Of a DNA stretch of 64,000 nt, positions 22,755-34,650 are shown piece after piece; within the stretch, counting starts at the first letter, position 1; every line of letters begins with the position of its first letter. Both the position numbers and the translations under genes were made by a program. The stretch is from Gymnopilus junonius (lineage: Eukaryota; Basidiomycota; Agaricomycetes; Agaricales; Galerinaceae). Location: contig JADNYJ010000138.1 of assembly GCA_015501075.1 (NCBI GenBank), positions 1 through 64,000 on the forward strand, read 5' to 3'. A model generated the notes under the pieces. That model saw nothing but the letters and a program-made list of their open reading frames with translations. It was not told the origin of the DNA and made no database searches.

Positions 22755-25700
22755 TTCCAACTTCTTCGGCGACGGATGGAGCTGATCTTCTCCCTCTCCG
22801 TCGACCCCCGCCTTTCATCCGAGCCAAGAACGGTGATTGGTTTTCTATTTCTGTGATTCCTAATTTCTTGTTGCATCATCATGTCCGTACCGATCCTTTG
22901 AACAGAGCTCATTTCTTCATTCCTATCACTCTGTCCTTTCCCAACCGGAAGAGCACCAAGACTTTCGCATTCATAGACTGTGGCTCGACAAAATCTCATA
23001 TCAGTAATTGGTTTTCTCAACGTCATTCCTTACCCCGCATTGCCAAGCCTCATCCGATCCCGATTTATATGATCGATGATTGACCCCTTACCTCTGGACT
23101 TCTTACACACGACGTCATTGCTAAATTAAAAGTGCGCGATCATTCCGAAGTCCTTCATCTCGGCATTGTCAACATGCCGTACCCTGTTCTTCTTGGTCTC
23201 GATTGGCTCAAGCAGCATAACCTGGACATCGATTGGGTTCACGGTAAGCTTACTCTTTCTTGCTGTGGTGCTAATCATTCCTTCCCCGTCTCCGCTTTCG
23301 GCAAAGGCTACAGTCTTGGAAGCCCAGAAGAATCCTCTCATTTCGTTATTTCCTCTGTTGGTCTAGGCCTTCGTCTTAACGGCAGTCCCTCTCGTGCTAT
23401 TATCCCTGACCTTTCTTTAGCACCGAAACCAACTCACGAAGTCTTTCCATCTGGGATTTTTGCTAATTTTAGATCTTTCCCATCCGTCCTTCGTCCTGCA
23501 ACTCTAAATGGCCCTAGTCATGCCGAGCTAAAGGCAATCTGGTTATCTCCCCCTCAACCTCCGGACCCCGTCTATGGCCCTCCCAATAAACCCATCGATG
23601 TTTCTCATGTCACTCCGGGTCGATTCCACAAATATGCTAAAAACCAACAAATCTTCTGTATCTGGTATACGTCCAACAATGACCTTGAAGATCGTATCAA
23701 CACTTTAACTTCTGAACCACCAACTGCGCCACGCTCACCAGCACAACCCCCTCCTGAACCTCCTCCGAAATTCCCTAACGACGTTCCTGATCCTGACGAG
23801 GAAATACGGCAACTCGTTCCTTCCAAATACCACGACTATCTCGATGTTTTCTCACCTATTGAAGTCCAACGGTTACCTGATCATCGACCTTATGACATCA
23901 ATATCGAACTCGAAGATGGTAAACAACCTCCTTTTGGCCCAATTTACTCCCTCTCTCCAGATGAATGAAAAGCCCTTTCGGATTATATTCAAGAACATCT
24001 CACAAAAGGTTTCATTCGACGTTCAACTTCATCTGCCGCTGCTCCCATCCTGTTCATCAAACGGAAGACTGGCGACCTACGTCTTTGTGTGGATTACCAT
24101 GGACTTAACGCTATCACCAAGAAGAATCGTTATCCCTTACCTCTCACACAAGATCTTATGGACCGGGTCGCCGGCTGCGACAAATTCACCGTCATCGACC
24201 TCAAGAATGCTTTCAACCTTATCCGCATCAAGGAGGGAGACGAGTGGAAGACCACCTTTCATACCCATCTTGGCCTCTATGAGTACACTGTCATGCCTTT
24301 TGGATTAACTAATGCACCCCCACTTTCCAAGCTTTTATCCAGGATACTCTACGCGAATTCCTCGATATCACCTGCATGGTTTACCTCGATGACATCCTCG
24401 TTTTTTCAAAACCAGACCAAGACCACGACCACTTCGTCCGTCAAGTCCTCGACTGCTTACACTCTGCTCATTTGTTCGCTAACGCCAAGAAATGCGAATT
24501 TGATAAGTCTCACGTCGAATATCTTGGATTTATCATTTCTTCTGCAGGTGTTCAAATGAATCCCAAGAAACTTAGCACTGTCACCGAGTGGCCGATTCCC
24601 AAGACTGTCAAGGACATTCAATCTTTTCTAGGTTTCGCCAACTTTTACCGCCGTTTCATTCACCATTTCTCCGAAATTACTCTTCCCCTCACTTCCCTTA
24701 CCACGAAAGCTGCCAAAGAAAACTTCAAAGGATTAACGAACACCGCTCGTCAAGCTTTCGAATCCCTGAAACTCGCTTTCACCACTGCTCCTGTACTTTG
24801 CCATTTCGATCCTCAACTCCCTTCTACCATCATTACAGATGCCTCCGACTTTGCTCTTGCCTCTATTCACCTTCAACCCGATGAGTCCGGTTTACTTCAT
24901 CCTGTCGCATATCATTCACGGAAGGTCTCCCCTGCGGAAAATTAATTATGACATCCACGACAAGGAACTTCTGTCTATTGTCGACACCTTCCGTGATATG
25001 CATTCCTGGCTCATTGCATCTCCTCATCCCATCACCGTTATCTCCGATCACAAGAACCTTGAACACTTCATGACGTCACAGGTACTCAATCAACGACAAG
25101 CACACTGGGCGCTTCTATTATCCGAATATAATTTTCAATTGGATTACGCCCCTGGACATCAGAATCCGGCTGATGCTCCCTCAAGATGCCCCGATTTCGT
25201 ACCTCAACAGGGGGATGACGTCCTCCTCGGTCAGCAAAAAATTCTTCTTACAGATTACCATTTACAACGCCTCTTTCCTCGCCTTTCCACTCCTAACTCC
25301 ACTTCCTCTCCTACTTCTTCCTCACCTTTTTCATCCACTCCTTCAACTTCTCCTCCCTCAATTTCCGCCCTCTCTACCTTCAATCTTGACAATTCTGAAC
25401 TTCTTCAAGACTTCAAGACTGCTTTCCATAATGACCTTGAATGGCGTGATGCCATTTCCAACCACAATCCTTCTTTTTCCCTTCAAGACGACCTTGTTTT
25501 TCATAATGATCGACTCTTTGTCCCTAAATCTCTCCGCCCCCAAATCCTTCACTCTAGACATGATTCTGTTCTCGCTGGTCATCCTGGACGTGCCCGAACT
25601 TTTGATCTCGTTCAACGCGACTATTCTTGGCCAGATATGCGAAGATACGTTTGCAATTATGTCACCTCCTGCGAACACTGCGCTCGTTCCAAGCACTCAA

Positions 25701-27027
25701 CTCACAAGCCTTATGGACTTTTACAACCTCTCGATATTCCAGACCGTCCTTGGAAATCCGTTTCCATGGACTTCATCGTGAAATTACCTCCATCCCACGG
25801 CTACGATTCCATCTGGGTTATTTGTGATCGCATGACTGTGCTGCTCACTTCATTCCCATCTGCGAATCCATGGATGCTCCAGAACTCGCTCGCATATACC
25901 TCGATCGCGTCTTCCGCTACCACGGCTTCCCTGAGTCCATTATCTCGGACCGTGGCTCTATTTTCATCTCTTCCTTTTTCACCAACCTCATGAAACTCTG
26001 TCATACCAAGATGAAGCCTTCGACAGCTTATCATCCTCAAACTGATGGCCTCACCGAACATACCAATCAGACTCTCGAAACCTACCTTCGCGTTGTCTGT
26101 TCATATCAACAGGACGACTGGGTAGACTACCTCGCTCTTGCCAAATTTTGCTTCAACAACACCATCAATTCCTCCACCCAACAAACTCCCTTCTTCACCA
26201 ATTTAGGATACAACCCTGACTTCGACATCAAGATCACAGAACGTACAACAAATCCTTCCTCCACAGAACTAGCAAACCGACTTGACACTATTCATTCCGA
26301 ACTCTGTGCAGAACTTTCCCATTCCAATCAATATATTTCTGAATTCTACAACTGACATCATCTTCCCGCTCCCGAATTTAATATTGGCGACTACGTTTGG
26401 CTCAACCGTCGAAACATCAAAACTACTCGCCCTTCCGACAAGCTCAACTATTGTCGCATTGGTCCCTTTCTAATTTTAGATAAACGAGGCAATTCTTCTT
26501 TTCTTCTTAAATTACCTTCATCTCTTTCTAGATTACATCCCGTCTTTCATACTTCACTCCTTGAACCTTATATTTCTCCTTCTTCTATTCCGGACCGCAT
26601 TTCTTCTTCTCCACCTCCGAGCATTCAAATCCTGCATGACACCTCATCAGACATCGCCACTATCATCGATTCTTGATGCGTTGGACGACGTTATGACTAC
26701 TTTGTGCGTTGGAAATCTCTACCTGACTCCGAAAATTCTTGGATTCCATTCGCCGAAATACCAACATCACTATACAATATTCTCGAACAATTTCATCGTT
26801 GAAACCCCACTCATCCTCATCCTCCATGCCTTACACTCTCCGATGTCACTCGTCCTATTATCACCCATTGGGACGAACTTCCTCTCATGCCTGTTCAGCC
26901 CAATCACACGCCTCCTCGTGCTCCCTCACCACCACCAGAACCTTGGATGCGTGATTACAAACCTCCCCAGCACTTAACCACACGATCTGGTCGCCCAATT
27001 CATGCTCCCCAGCGACTCGATCCCTGA
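22734..27027 (+). pseudogene. pol: Pol polyprotein, decayed
   Basis: Domains in order: aspartic protease (FIDCGST near 22975), reverse transcriptase (LCVDYHGLN near 24080, YLDD near 24380), RNase H (TDASDFA near 24835, NYDIHDKELL near 24945), integrase with an HHCC zinc domain near 25560-25690 and catalytic Asp in MDFIV and ISDRG, and a chromodomain (YDYFVRWKSL...SWIP near 26690). The chromodomain would steer integration to modified histones. Lesions: in-frame TGA at 23081, 23966, 26353, 26674 and 26800, each where Arg fits; one-base deletions near 24318 and 25836; one extra base near 24939. The final stop (27025-27027) abuts the polypurine tract. The lesions are described only, not repaired. 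Confidence 0.9.
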
Positions 27028-27036
27028 AAAAGGGGG
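27026..27036 (+). other. Polypurine tract
   Basis: GAAAAAGGGGG just before the right LTR, the usual primer for plus-strand DNA synthesis. Confidence 0.85.
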
Positions 27037-27039
27037 TAG

Positions 27040-27381
27040 TGTGATGATCCGCTCGTCGGGACACATCTTCGGACTGGGTATATTTTTAGCTCGTTATATT
27101 TTTAGCATCTCATTCTCATCTATTGGACTTGATCATATTTCATTCATTCCCTGACTCGTCATTCCTTCATTCATTCTCGGACTATCGGACTCTTAACCAG
27201 TTAGCCACTCCTTTTCTTTATCGTTAGCCTCTCTTTTCCTTTTCCTATAAAAGCCTCCATAGCTTTGCTTGTAAATTCCTCGTAGGATCAACTCCAATAG
27301 TATTGATCCATTCCCACGTTCTTCCGCCTCCGAGTCGCTCTCTCTCCTTTTCATTTTCGACCCGGATCACGGATCTTTACA
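27040..27381 (+). repeat. Right LTR, 342 bp
   Basis: Full-length partner of the left LTR, followed directly by the CCGAG target duplication. Confidence 0.95.
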
Positions 27382-27386
27382 CCGAG

Positions 27387-27725
27387 AATTACAGAGGCCA
27401 CTGCCCTAGAGGACAGAGGGAGAATGGGTGCATTGATTCACAGCCACGTCGCCTTCCGGATGGATGGATGGATGTAACCAGGGAGGTCCCTATAAAGGAA
27501 CGACCGGCCTGCAGCGGCGACAAAGACCTGTGAACTTTATCGCGATCTGCAGGGCATCAGACCCCTTCACAGTTGCGATGGGCCAACAACTAGCAATTAC
27601 TTGCTAGCCAAGGATATCTCACCGTCCCCAGGGAAAGACGCAGGTTATTTATACAGGTTTATAGTGATGCCACTGGCCACAAATTTACTTCAATAAATAC
27701 ACAATGTTCTTGAGATATGTAACTA
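27387..27725. other. Short intergenic stretch at the composition boundary
   Basis: No gene recognised. A GATG microsatellite lies near 27460-27475. CpGs are frequent to about 27640 and then become rare, marking the change from host-like to CpG-depleted DNA. Confidence 0.5.
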
Positions 27726-28097
27726 TTAATCAGGTACATAGAATCCGGGTGCTACATACATTTCTTCCTCTTTGAAGACTTTCAGAACATTATACACATA
27801 CTCAGCAAACTTAGGTAACAAAGCACAAACTTTCAATAAGGAATGCACATTCTCATAGGCACCTCCATGCCTCAAAGTCCAAACCTTTGTTGGTACCAAT
27901 GTCCTTGCATCACAAAGAAGCTCCTCCCTTCTCCTGAGGAGCTCAGCAGGGCATGCAGAACAATATAGTAAAGCATGAGGTTCATCCTCCACAGCATTCC
28001 GGCAAAAGCAGCAAAGTCAAAGATCTCGTGGTACAAACTCTCTTCTTCTTTCCTTTTGCCGTAATTGCTCCACTGCCAGACAATGTTCCGAAAAGAG

Positions 28098-28365
28098 TAC
28101 TGTACTATTTCATTCAATTCGGCAGTCACATGTCACGGAGCCTTTCAAATCCCCGAAATGTCATGGTAGTCATGGAGATTTTGCCAGGTTGCCGAAATCA
28201 TTTGGTGGTCACAAGCTAAATATATAAATTTTTTGCCGCCTGTGGCGCTAAACTGCCGAAAATTTTGGGCCTGTCACGGTGAATTTTCGAGGGTGCTGAA
28301 ACCAAAATTTCGGCAGGCCCGTCACGCGTCACGGGCCCTGCCGAATTGATTGAAATAGTACAGTA
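28098..28365. mobile_element. TA-flanked MITE (Tc1/mariner-like), 264 bp
   Basis: The element is 28100-28363, flanked by TA on both sides. The terminal inverted repeats start CTGTACTATTTCA and match for about 26 bases with one mismatch. It has no coding capacity. It lies inside the LINE and keeps about 15 CpGs, while the surrounding LINE has few. Confidence 0.85.
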
Positions 28366-28885
28366 GTCATGTCAATGCTCTTCGATGACTTGGGATGACG
28401 ATGTCTGTAAGATAAGGATGTAGTCTTACTACATCCTTCAGCACTGGTACTTGATTTGTTTTCAATCTCCCCTTCAAGAGTGGTGTCCTCTCATTTGTCT
28501 CCAATTCTTTGTGAAGCCATTTTGCACAAGAGTCATCCACATGTCCTATCAAGGCATTCACCCCCTCCAATGTCTCTATATCCTTGAGGTGCATCTCAAC
28601 TGGCAATGGTAGGTGGTTTAACATGTACTTGATATCCCCAAACCAACCAGGCTTTCTGTTTTGCAGGAGTTGGATGGCATCCCTATAACCTGCTGCAGCC
28701 AATTGTTCCCAGGGTAATGCAACAAGATATTGAACACAGTGTAGCTGGAGTTTAGCATGTCTGTAGTTCAGAGGTAATACACCAGTTTTGGTATACAGTG
28801 CCACCTTGACAGAGCGACTGCTGACTTGCAAAATCTGATGAAGTCCAAAAACATGCACATCATTGAGAAGTTTGAAGGAAGGTGG

Positions 28886-29483
28886 ATGGATATTAGTGTT
28901 TGGAAGTCTGGTCTTAAGACCAGCAAAAGACTGAGACTGGACCGGACCAAAGACTGGAAAAGACTGGACCAGCAGTCCTGGTCTTTGATTTTCAAAATCA
29001 AAGACCGCAAAAAGACCGATCCACATGAACTGGTTTATACTGGTTGGACTGGTCTTTGATAACCCTTAATTATACATTCAAAACGCATCAAAAACCAAGT
29101 AAATTGACCAAAAACTGACTGAGATATGATAAATTTTATCTAAAGTTGATATAATGACATTGTAAATTATGTAGATCAGTCAAATATAGTCCGTTTAAGA
29201 CGTTCTTGGGCTTAGTTTAAAACTACAATCAATCTAAAATTTATTACCGTCTTAAAAACGTTAATTTTAGAGCCTTTTTAACCAAAAAACCGGTCTTAAA
29301 CTGGTTCAAACCAGTTAAGACCAAGACCAGTCCAGGACCATGAAAGACTGATTTAAACCAGTTTTAAGCAGTCCAGTCCAGTCTTTTGAGGTCCTGAAAC
29401 ATTGGTGGACCAGTCTCAGTCTCAGTCCATCACTTTTGAGGCAAAAAATGGACTTAACTGGACTTTCAAACACTAATGGATAT
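28886..29483. mobile_element. hAT-like MITE A, 582 bp, with target duplications
   Basis: The element is 28894-29475, flanked by a perfect 8-bp duplication ATGGATAT (28886-28893 and 29476-29483). The ends are TAGTGTTTGGAAGTC and the inverse of TAGTGTTTGAAAGTC, fitting the hAT TAGNG end consensus. The interior is full of CCAGTT/AACTGG and GGTCTT motifs and has no ORF. Confidence 0.9.
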
Positions 29484-29779
29484 CTACAGCCACTTCACAT
29501 CCATGCACCAGGTGTGGGTCAATGTGTGCCATAAAGATGTGTAACATTGCTACTGGCCACAAATCCCCTATCATCAACTCAACCCATGCCACAGATGTGA
29601 AGATGCTCTTCAATGCCTCCTTTGCTTTTTGCTTATAGTGTTCTGCAAAGATAAAGCAGTGGGTGGACTGGAAATGAACCCCGACATATTTGAAGGTTTC
29701 CACAATTTCAATATGCTTGCCATTGACCTTTAGATTTGGCAATTCTTGAGGTAATCTCCTGAGAATCATGGCCTTTGTC

Positions 29780-30359
29780 TTCTTGACTAGTATTTGAAAG
29801 TCTGGTTAGGTCCGGTTATTGGGGTCCCAGGGTCGCTAACCGTGGTCGAGACCGGTTAGCCTTTACCCTGAGACCCGAAATAACCTAACCGGACTGCATA
29901 TAACTGCCAAAAACCAGTTATTTGCAGTTACTAACTGGTTATAACCAGAAACTTTAAAAACCGGTTATAACTGATAGTAACCAGGTATTTAGCACTCAGT
30001 ATTAGTTGTAGTAATACATTTTAGCTTCCTAACGACCCAAAGAATGTTAAATTGGTTAAGAATTGACAGAGTTACGATTTTATTACATAGAAACTGGCAC
30101 TTTGATCTAAAATTCACAGATTTGACATAACTTGGCCAATTTTTGTTGGTCTTGGGGTCGTTTTGAAGGGAAAAATATGGGCTACCAATAACCAGTTATA
30201 ACCAGTCACTAACTGGTTAGTTAACTGCAAAATAACTGGTTACTCGAAGTTCAAACTTGACTAACTGCTAACTGCAGTCCAGTTATTTGCAGTTACAGTC
30301 CAGTTAGGTCTCGGTTATTTTCCAGTTAACTAACCTAACTTCCAAACACTATTCTTGAC
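29780..30359. mobile_element. hAT-like MITE B, 564 bp, with target duplications
   Basis: The element is 29788-30351, flanked by a perfect 8-bp duplication TTCTTGAC (29780-29787 and 30352-30359). The ends are TAGTATTTGAAAGTC and the inverse of TAGTGTTTGGAAGTT. It shows the same AACTGGTT/CCAGTTA-rich interior as MITE A, and it splits the reverse transcriptase region of the LINE. Confidence 0.9.
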
Positions 30360-30815
30360 ATTCATCTTCAGAAAATTATCTGGGCACCATTCACCATCCA
30401 TGTAACCCAACTTGCCCTCCATCATGTCGTCATTCAACTCCTCAATGAAGACAATATCATCTGCCAGAAAGAGACACATGACTGCCACTCTGTCCAACTT
30501 GATATCATAAGGGCTTCCCAGAGGTATGCAGTCTGCTGCAAAGAATGTGAATAGGTCAGGCAAAAAAGAATTGCCAGCCAGTATTCCCCACCATAACTGA
30601 AACATCTCAGTAAACTCATGATTGGTGCCATGACTTGTAACAGTATAATGCATATGAGCATACAGCATCCACATCCAATCCATCAGTGGTCCAGAAGCCC
30701 CCGCATCAGCCAATTTCTTCCAAAGAGTTGGTAGATTTGTCGAAGGAAAGGCATTTTCAAGGTCAACAAACACTGCGAGGACAGGATGACCATTGGCAAA
30801 GGAATCCGGTATATC

Positions 30816-31519
30816 CTATGGTTACATCTATTAATAGAACCCTTCCATCACTGTACTTCCGGCTCAGGATAATTTACATTATATGGATAGCATTCATTAT
30901 TGGTATTATTTGGTTCACATTAATGCATAGATTTTTGGTTAATGAATGATGGGAATTAGGACAGAGAGGAATGGGAATGAAAAGACATTCATTGATCATT
31001 GACTCATTTGCATCATTCGCTATGTGTGGTACCTTTTCCCCTGATTTATTAATAGATATTTACTTCACCTTTAGCATCCTGCAAAATGGACAGTTACTAC
31101 TCCAAATTGGTCTTGTTCTGTTCTGTTTTGCCTTCAGAATCCATTTATAAGCACCAAGGATGAGGGGAAGCAAGACTGCAAGTGGAAGGAGTCCCAAACT
31201 GTGCTCTGATAATACATTTATTTATAGCTCACCTCCCATGTGGTACCTGTACCTGGCCAAGGATGCGCATGTTGCAGCACGAACATTATTTTTCGGAAAC
31301 ATATACATTATGTCATTGCTCAGTGGAATATGTCTTTGAGTCTCATCATCATTTTTGAAACTGTGTGTGTTCGAACCTTAATATTGCATACATATTTTTA
31401 TGTGAGTGCCTTAGTTATATTAACTCATTTGTTAATACATCTATTTGCCCTTGAAAGACATTAAATTTGAGCTACATTAATTGTATAGTAGCAGACATAA
31501 ATCCTGGTGACTTGATTAT
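30816..31519. other. AT-rich stretch, no gene recognised
   Basis: Contains repeated ATTCATT/AATGAAT words but no frame with a recognisable motif. It lies between the truncated LINE and the gene remnant at 31520. Confidence 0.5.
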
Positions 31520-32960
31520 CTACTTCTTGGCCATCTTTTTGGCCTTTACCCTCTTCCTCCCCTTTTCAGGCTCTTTCTCAGGTGAATCACCAAATCTATG
31601 TGGTGGGTGAATAACATGAGGAATGCGAGGACTTCCAATCACTTCCTCATTCTCTCGATCATCTATTTCCTTGTGCTTCAACTTGTTAGCCTTGAGCACT
31701 CAATGCCACTTCTCTTGTATCAAAATAACTTCTCCATTGCCTTGAACAGTAGGAGGGACTGGGTGCACATTGATGATTGGCTGGAATGGAGACATGTGAT
31801 CTGTTCTTTCCTCGTTTAGGTAATTCATCCATGCTCCAAAAAGTGTGTAGTCCAAAATACCTGATGGTACCTCAGGCTCAATGCATTGATTAAGTAGGAC
31901 CAGATTGATTGGAATAGTCACCCCAATAGTGTTCAGATTGGCAGCCATTTGTCCATAATTTGTTCTGTTGTGGCTGTCTGGGTTAACGGTCCCAGTGGGA
32001 ATCATTGAAGGAAGTTCTTTGCCTCTCATTCATGTGAACACAAAACTAATTGGTTCAGAAGGTGCTCCCATATCTCTTTGCAAGTGAGATTCCTCCTCAT
32101 GCTCACTATGATGTGGAGCAGGCATCCTCGACTGTTCATTCTGGTGCTTCTTCCTCCTCTCCCTCTTGAAGCTCCTTTTCTCTCTCCTCTTTCCATACCC
32201 AAAGTTCCTCATCAATCTTCTCCTGAACCTTGGCTGGCTCTGCTCCTAGCATGTTCTGGGTGATCTCACAACATATCTTCATTTGTGTGCCAGGACTCTT
32301 GGTGCCCAATTTCTTTATTTCCTTATTGACAGCAGCATTGACTTTATCAGCAAATAGTTTCTGGTAGATCACAACTCTCTGTGGGCAGCATACTTGTGTT
32401 TTAGGTTTCTTCTCAAGACCCAGGGCTCTGACAAAGGCAGTCGCATCTTTCCTCTGAGAATGCCTTGCCAGATTCCCATTCCACTGCAACCACCACATGA
32501 TTTGCTGAGCATTTGAACTCAGCTCCCGAAAAATGCATAAATATCAAGTCAATCCACACCTTTTTATGCTCACTAATCACATTGCTGACCTTAGTTTTCT
32601 CTTCAGCACTCAGAGGGTCGGTCTCTGGCTTGCCCGGGAAACATTCAGCATGCATGGGCCAGGTCTGGAACCACGCTGATTGACACTGAGTGAGAAATCT
32701 GTCAATGTTCTTCTTCTTCTGAGCCTCATGGTATCCTGGTATCTGTTCTTTCAGCCAGCTAAGTTGGTCGCCACTCTGTGCCCAGTGTTTACCCATATCT
32801 GGCAAACACAATGTGAGCAAAATAGCAAAATAGAAGCAGTAAATTCTGAGCACTTACCTTACTCTAGCTTTGTGCCTGGCGGAAACCTCCAATGCCTAGC
32901 TACTCTAGTGCTGTGCACAGTATTGTTTGTTGACCAGGAACACATCAGTTTCGAACTGGC
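31520..32960 (-). pseudogene. Agaric TE-associated protein of unknown function, degraded
   Basis: Readable minus-strand pieces: GKHWAQSGDQLSWLKEQIPGY after a GCCAG acceptor near 32800, an exon end at 32560, a 55-bp intron (32505-32559, GTGTGG...TCAG), then QIMWWLQWNGNLARHS and a long charged region to about 32136. After a frame change the reading continues to 31700 and on to a basic C-terminus ending KAKKMAKK (stop 31520-31522). TGA codons at 32030-32032 and near 31700 break the frame, as does a shift near 32140. The pattern (Trp-rich N-terminus, acidic coiled middle, basic tail) recalls proteins that often sit near mushroom transposons. I cannot name a function. The first exon is uncertain. 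Confidence 0.45.
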
Positions 32961-33178
32961 AAACTGAACCATTCTATGTGAAGCGATAGAGTTACCATGT
33001 GGGTTTCAAATTTCAATTTCTGCCTTTGACCTTTTTCCGCGGTCAGCCAGCATATCTCGGTCATATCTACGTGTGCATGGGTGAATGGCTCTACTCCAGA
33101 TTAGTCTCTCTTCTTCTATTTAAGCATCTGTTTTTTTGGTGATTCTGACACCCCCTTTCCTTCTCGCCATTTCATACC

Positions 33179-34007
33179 ATGGTTTCCTCTGCTCTGACAT
33201 CTAGTGATTCTTCTGAGAGTACCTCCTCAGACAAATCCCTGGGTATCTTCATTTGGGAGCTTGCTGCTAGTCTGCATGAGCTTAATAATTGTAAGTGTTT
33301 TCTCCTTTATCTAACTAGCCTTATTGCTCATTTTGTCTTCCAGCAGTCCTTTTGATGACACAATTTATTATTGATGGGGTCATCAATACAGGTATGCTCC
33401 CTATCTTCATTCAATTCATTGGTTAATTTGTGGTTTGTAGATCTGAAGTCAGCTGTGGAAGTGACAGCTGCTCATTCTTTGAGTGCTGTGACTGACCCTG
33501 ACACTTTCATCATCATTCTGAATGATGATCAAGCAAATGAGGTTGCTCCTGAGCCCAGTCACACTGAGGATGGACAGTCCGCAACAGGTGTGCATTAAGA
33601 ATTATCTGTTCGCTTACAATATCTGATTCTGTTTGACCCAGAAAATTTGGCTGAACCTCCAACTGTCCCTGGATCCAGCGGTATCTCTACTGCACCCAAT
33701 GATGTTGCTACCTGCCTGCTCAAATGGTACGCCATCACTGTTGGCTGTCACCTGGGTGTTTACCAAGGATCGTAAGTTCCATGGCAAATTTTTCTCATTG
33801 ATAATGCAGCTGACATCAACTCCTATCAGCACTGAAGTCACTTCAAACATTGAGTGTATTCCTGGGGGGTTCACATTGAAGTTTGATACAGAGGCCAATG
33901 CAAGAGAGGCATTTGATAATCACCTTCATGCAGGACTCATTAAGCAGGTAGAATATGTTGTTTCTGAGACCATGCTGAGATACGACCACTTCCATGGGAC
34001 CCAGTAG
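33179..34007 (+). CDS. Small protein with RNase H1 N-terminal (viroplasmin)-like domain
   Basis: Five exons read without interruption to 204 residues: 33179-33290, 33344-33391, 33441-33587, 33642-33771 and 33830-34007. The introns are short, with GTAAGT, GTATGC, GTGTGC and GTAAGT donors, and all phases agree. The N-terminal half is Ser/Thr-rich and acidic. The C-terminal half contains KWYAITVGCHLGVYQGS followed by IPGGFTLKFDTEANAREAF, matching the pattern WY.VtVGR..Gvy...v.G...kkF.t..eA..aF of the domain that binds RNA/DNA hybrids or double-stranded RNA. No RNase H catalytic domain follows. A role in nucleic-acid binding for a neighbouring mobile element is inference. Unlike its neighbours it has no internal stop. 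Confidence 0.65.
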
Positions 34008-34368
34008 TAGTTTCCATAGCCAATTTCTGTAACACATCTCCCTGCCCCAAATGGAATTTTGCCTCATTGGCCATCAATCTTATTTGAAAATTTCTCTCAA
34101 TTATGATGACCATCCAATGTATAACCTTTATGGTAAATTTCCAATACCTCCTTCCTAATCTACATTATCTATCCTCTTTCTGAACATTTGTAATTCCATT
34201 GAACTCATTAGAAAATTGGGTAAACTTAGTATGGCTCAGATATGCATACTACCATTCAACAGATTCTGTGAGCAGATGCTGTCCTTCCATGGCCCCCTCA
34301 AGTACCTGCTGTTTGAAATTCAGTATTAATTGGTTAATCTGAATGAATTCCTCAATTGGCATGCACTG
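34008..34368. other. Intergenic, nothing recognised
   Basis: AT-rich sequence, no motif-bearing frame. Confidence 0.4.
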
Positions 34369-34650
34369 TCAGAGGATGTATTCACAATGACCACAGCTAA
34401 CAATCAGGCCTTTGCAATGAGCACAGCCAGTTTCATTGGAGTGACAGTTGACCTCTTGGCTCTGAGTAGCATCAATCCCTTCATCCTTTGTTAGCTTGGC
34501 ATTGCCCAACAAATCATCTGAAGTCTGGATACTCTTATCCACACAGGTAAACATTCTTGCCTCACAGTGAGAGCAGCAGGACCCCTTGAGCTCGCTCATC
34601 CCTTGAGCCACCTTTGTGTTGATGGCCTCATCTGTAGATTCCACTCCCTG
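34369..34650 (-). CDS. Candidate cysteine-rich exon
   Basis: A minus-strand frame of about 91 codons contains two similar Cys clusters, CCSHCEARMFTC and CAHCKGLIVSCGHC, separated by an acidic linker. The paired C-x2-C spacing suggests zinc binding. There is no ATG at the start of the frame; an upstream acceptor (CCTCAG near 34655) is plausible, so this is probably a last exon. The family is unknown. Confidence 0.35.
   Translation of the reverse strand, partial: QGVESTDEAINTKVAQGMSELKGSCCSHCEARMFTCVDKSIQTSDDLLGNAKLTKDEGIDATQSQEVNCHSNETGCAHCKGLIVSCGHCEYIL

Larger units (their letters stand above)
21112..27386 (+). mobile_element. Ty3/gypsy-type LTR retrotransposon (chromovirus) with target duplications
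   Basis: The element occupies 21117-27381, flanked by a perfect 5-bp duplication CCGAG (21112-21116 and 27382-27386). The two 342-bp LTRs begin TGTGATGATC and end CTTTACA. Internal order is primer-binding site, gag with zinc knuckle, protease, reverse transcriptase, RNase H, integrase, chromodomain and polypurine tract, which is the Ty3/gypsy order with the chromovirus C-terminal addition. The LTRs differ at only two sites, so insertion looks recent. Pol nevertheless has at least five TGA stops and three single-base indels, so this copy cannot make its own enzymes. Confidence 0.95.
27726..30815 (-). mobile_element. LINE-type non-LTR retrotransposon, 5'-truncated, with nested MITEs
   Basis: Minus-strand coding pieces belong to one reverse transcriptase ORF. 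The piece at 30815-30352 has FVDLENAFP, G-LAGNSFLPDLF and FLADDIVF (the ADD catalytic box). The piece at 29779-29484 has LKVNGKHIEIVETFKYVGVHF and ends HGCEVAVDIH. The piece at 28893-28366 continues HPPSFKLLNDVHVFG to the C-terminal part. The last, 28097-27726, has CFCRNAVEDEPHALLYC, a CCHC-like motif typical of LINE C-termini. Removing three nested insertions rejoins the ORF, for example KMNVKKTKAM across the second hAT insertion. The 5' end, including any endonuclease domain, is missing beyond about 30815. No poly-A tail is obvious near 27650. Confidence 0.85.
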
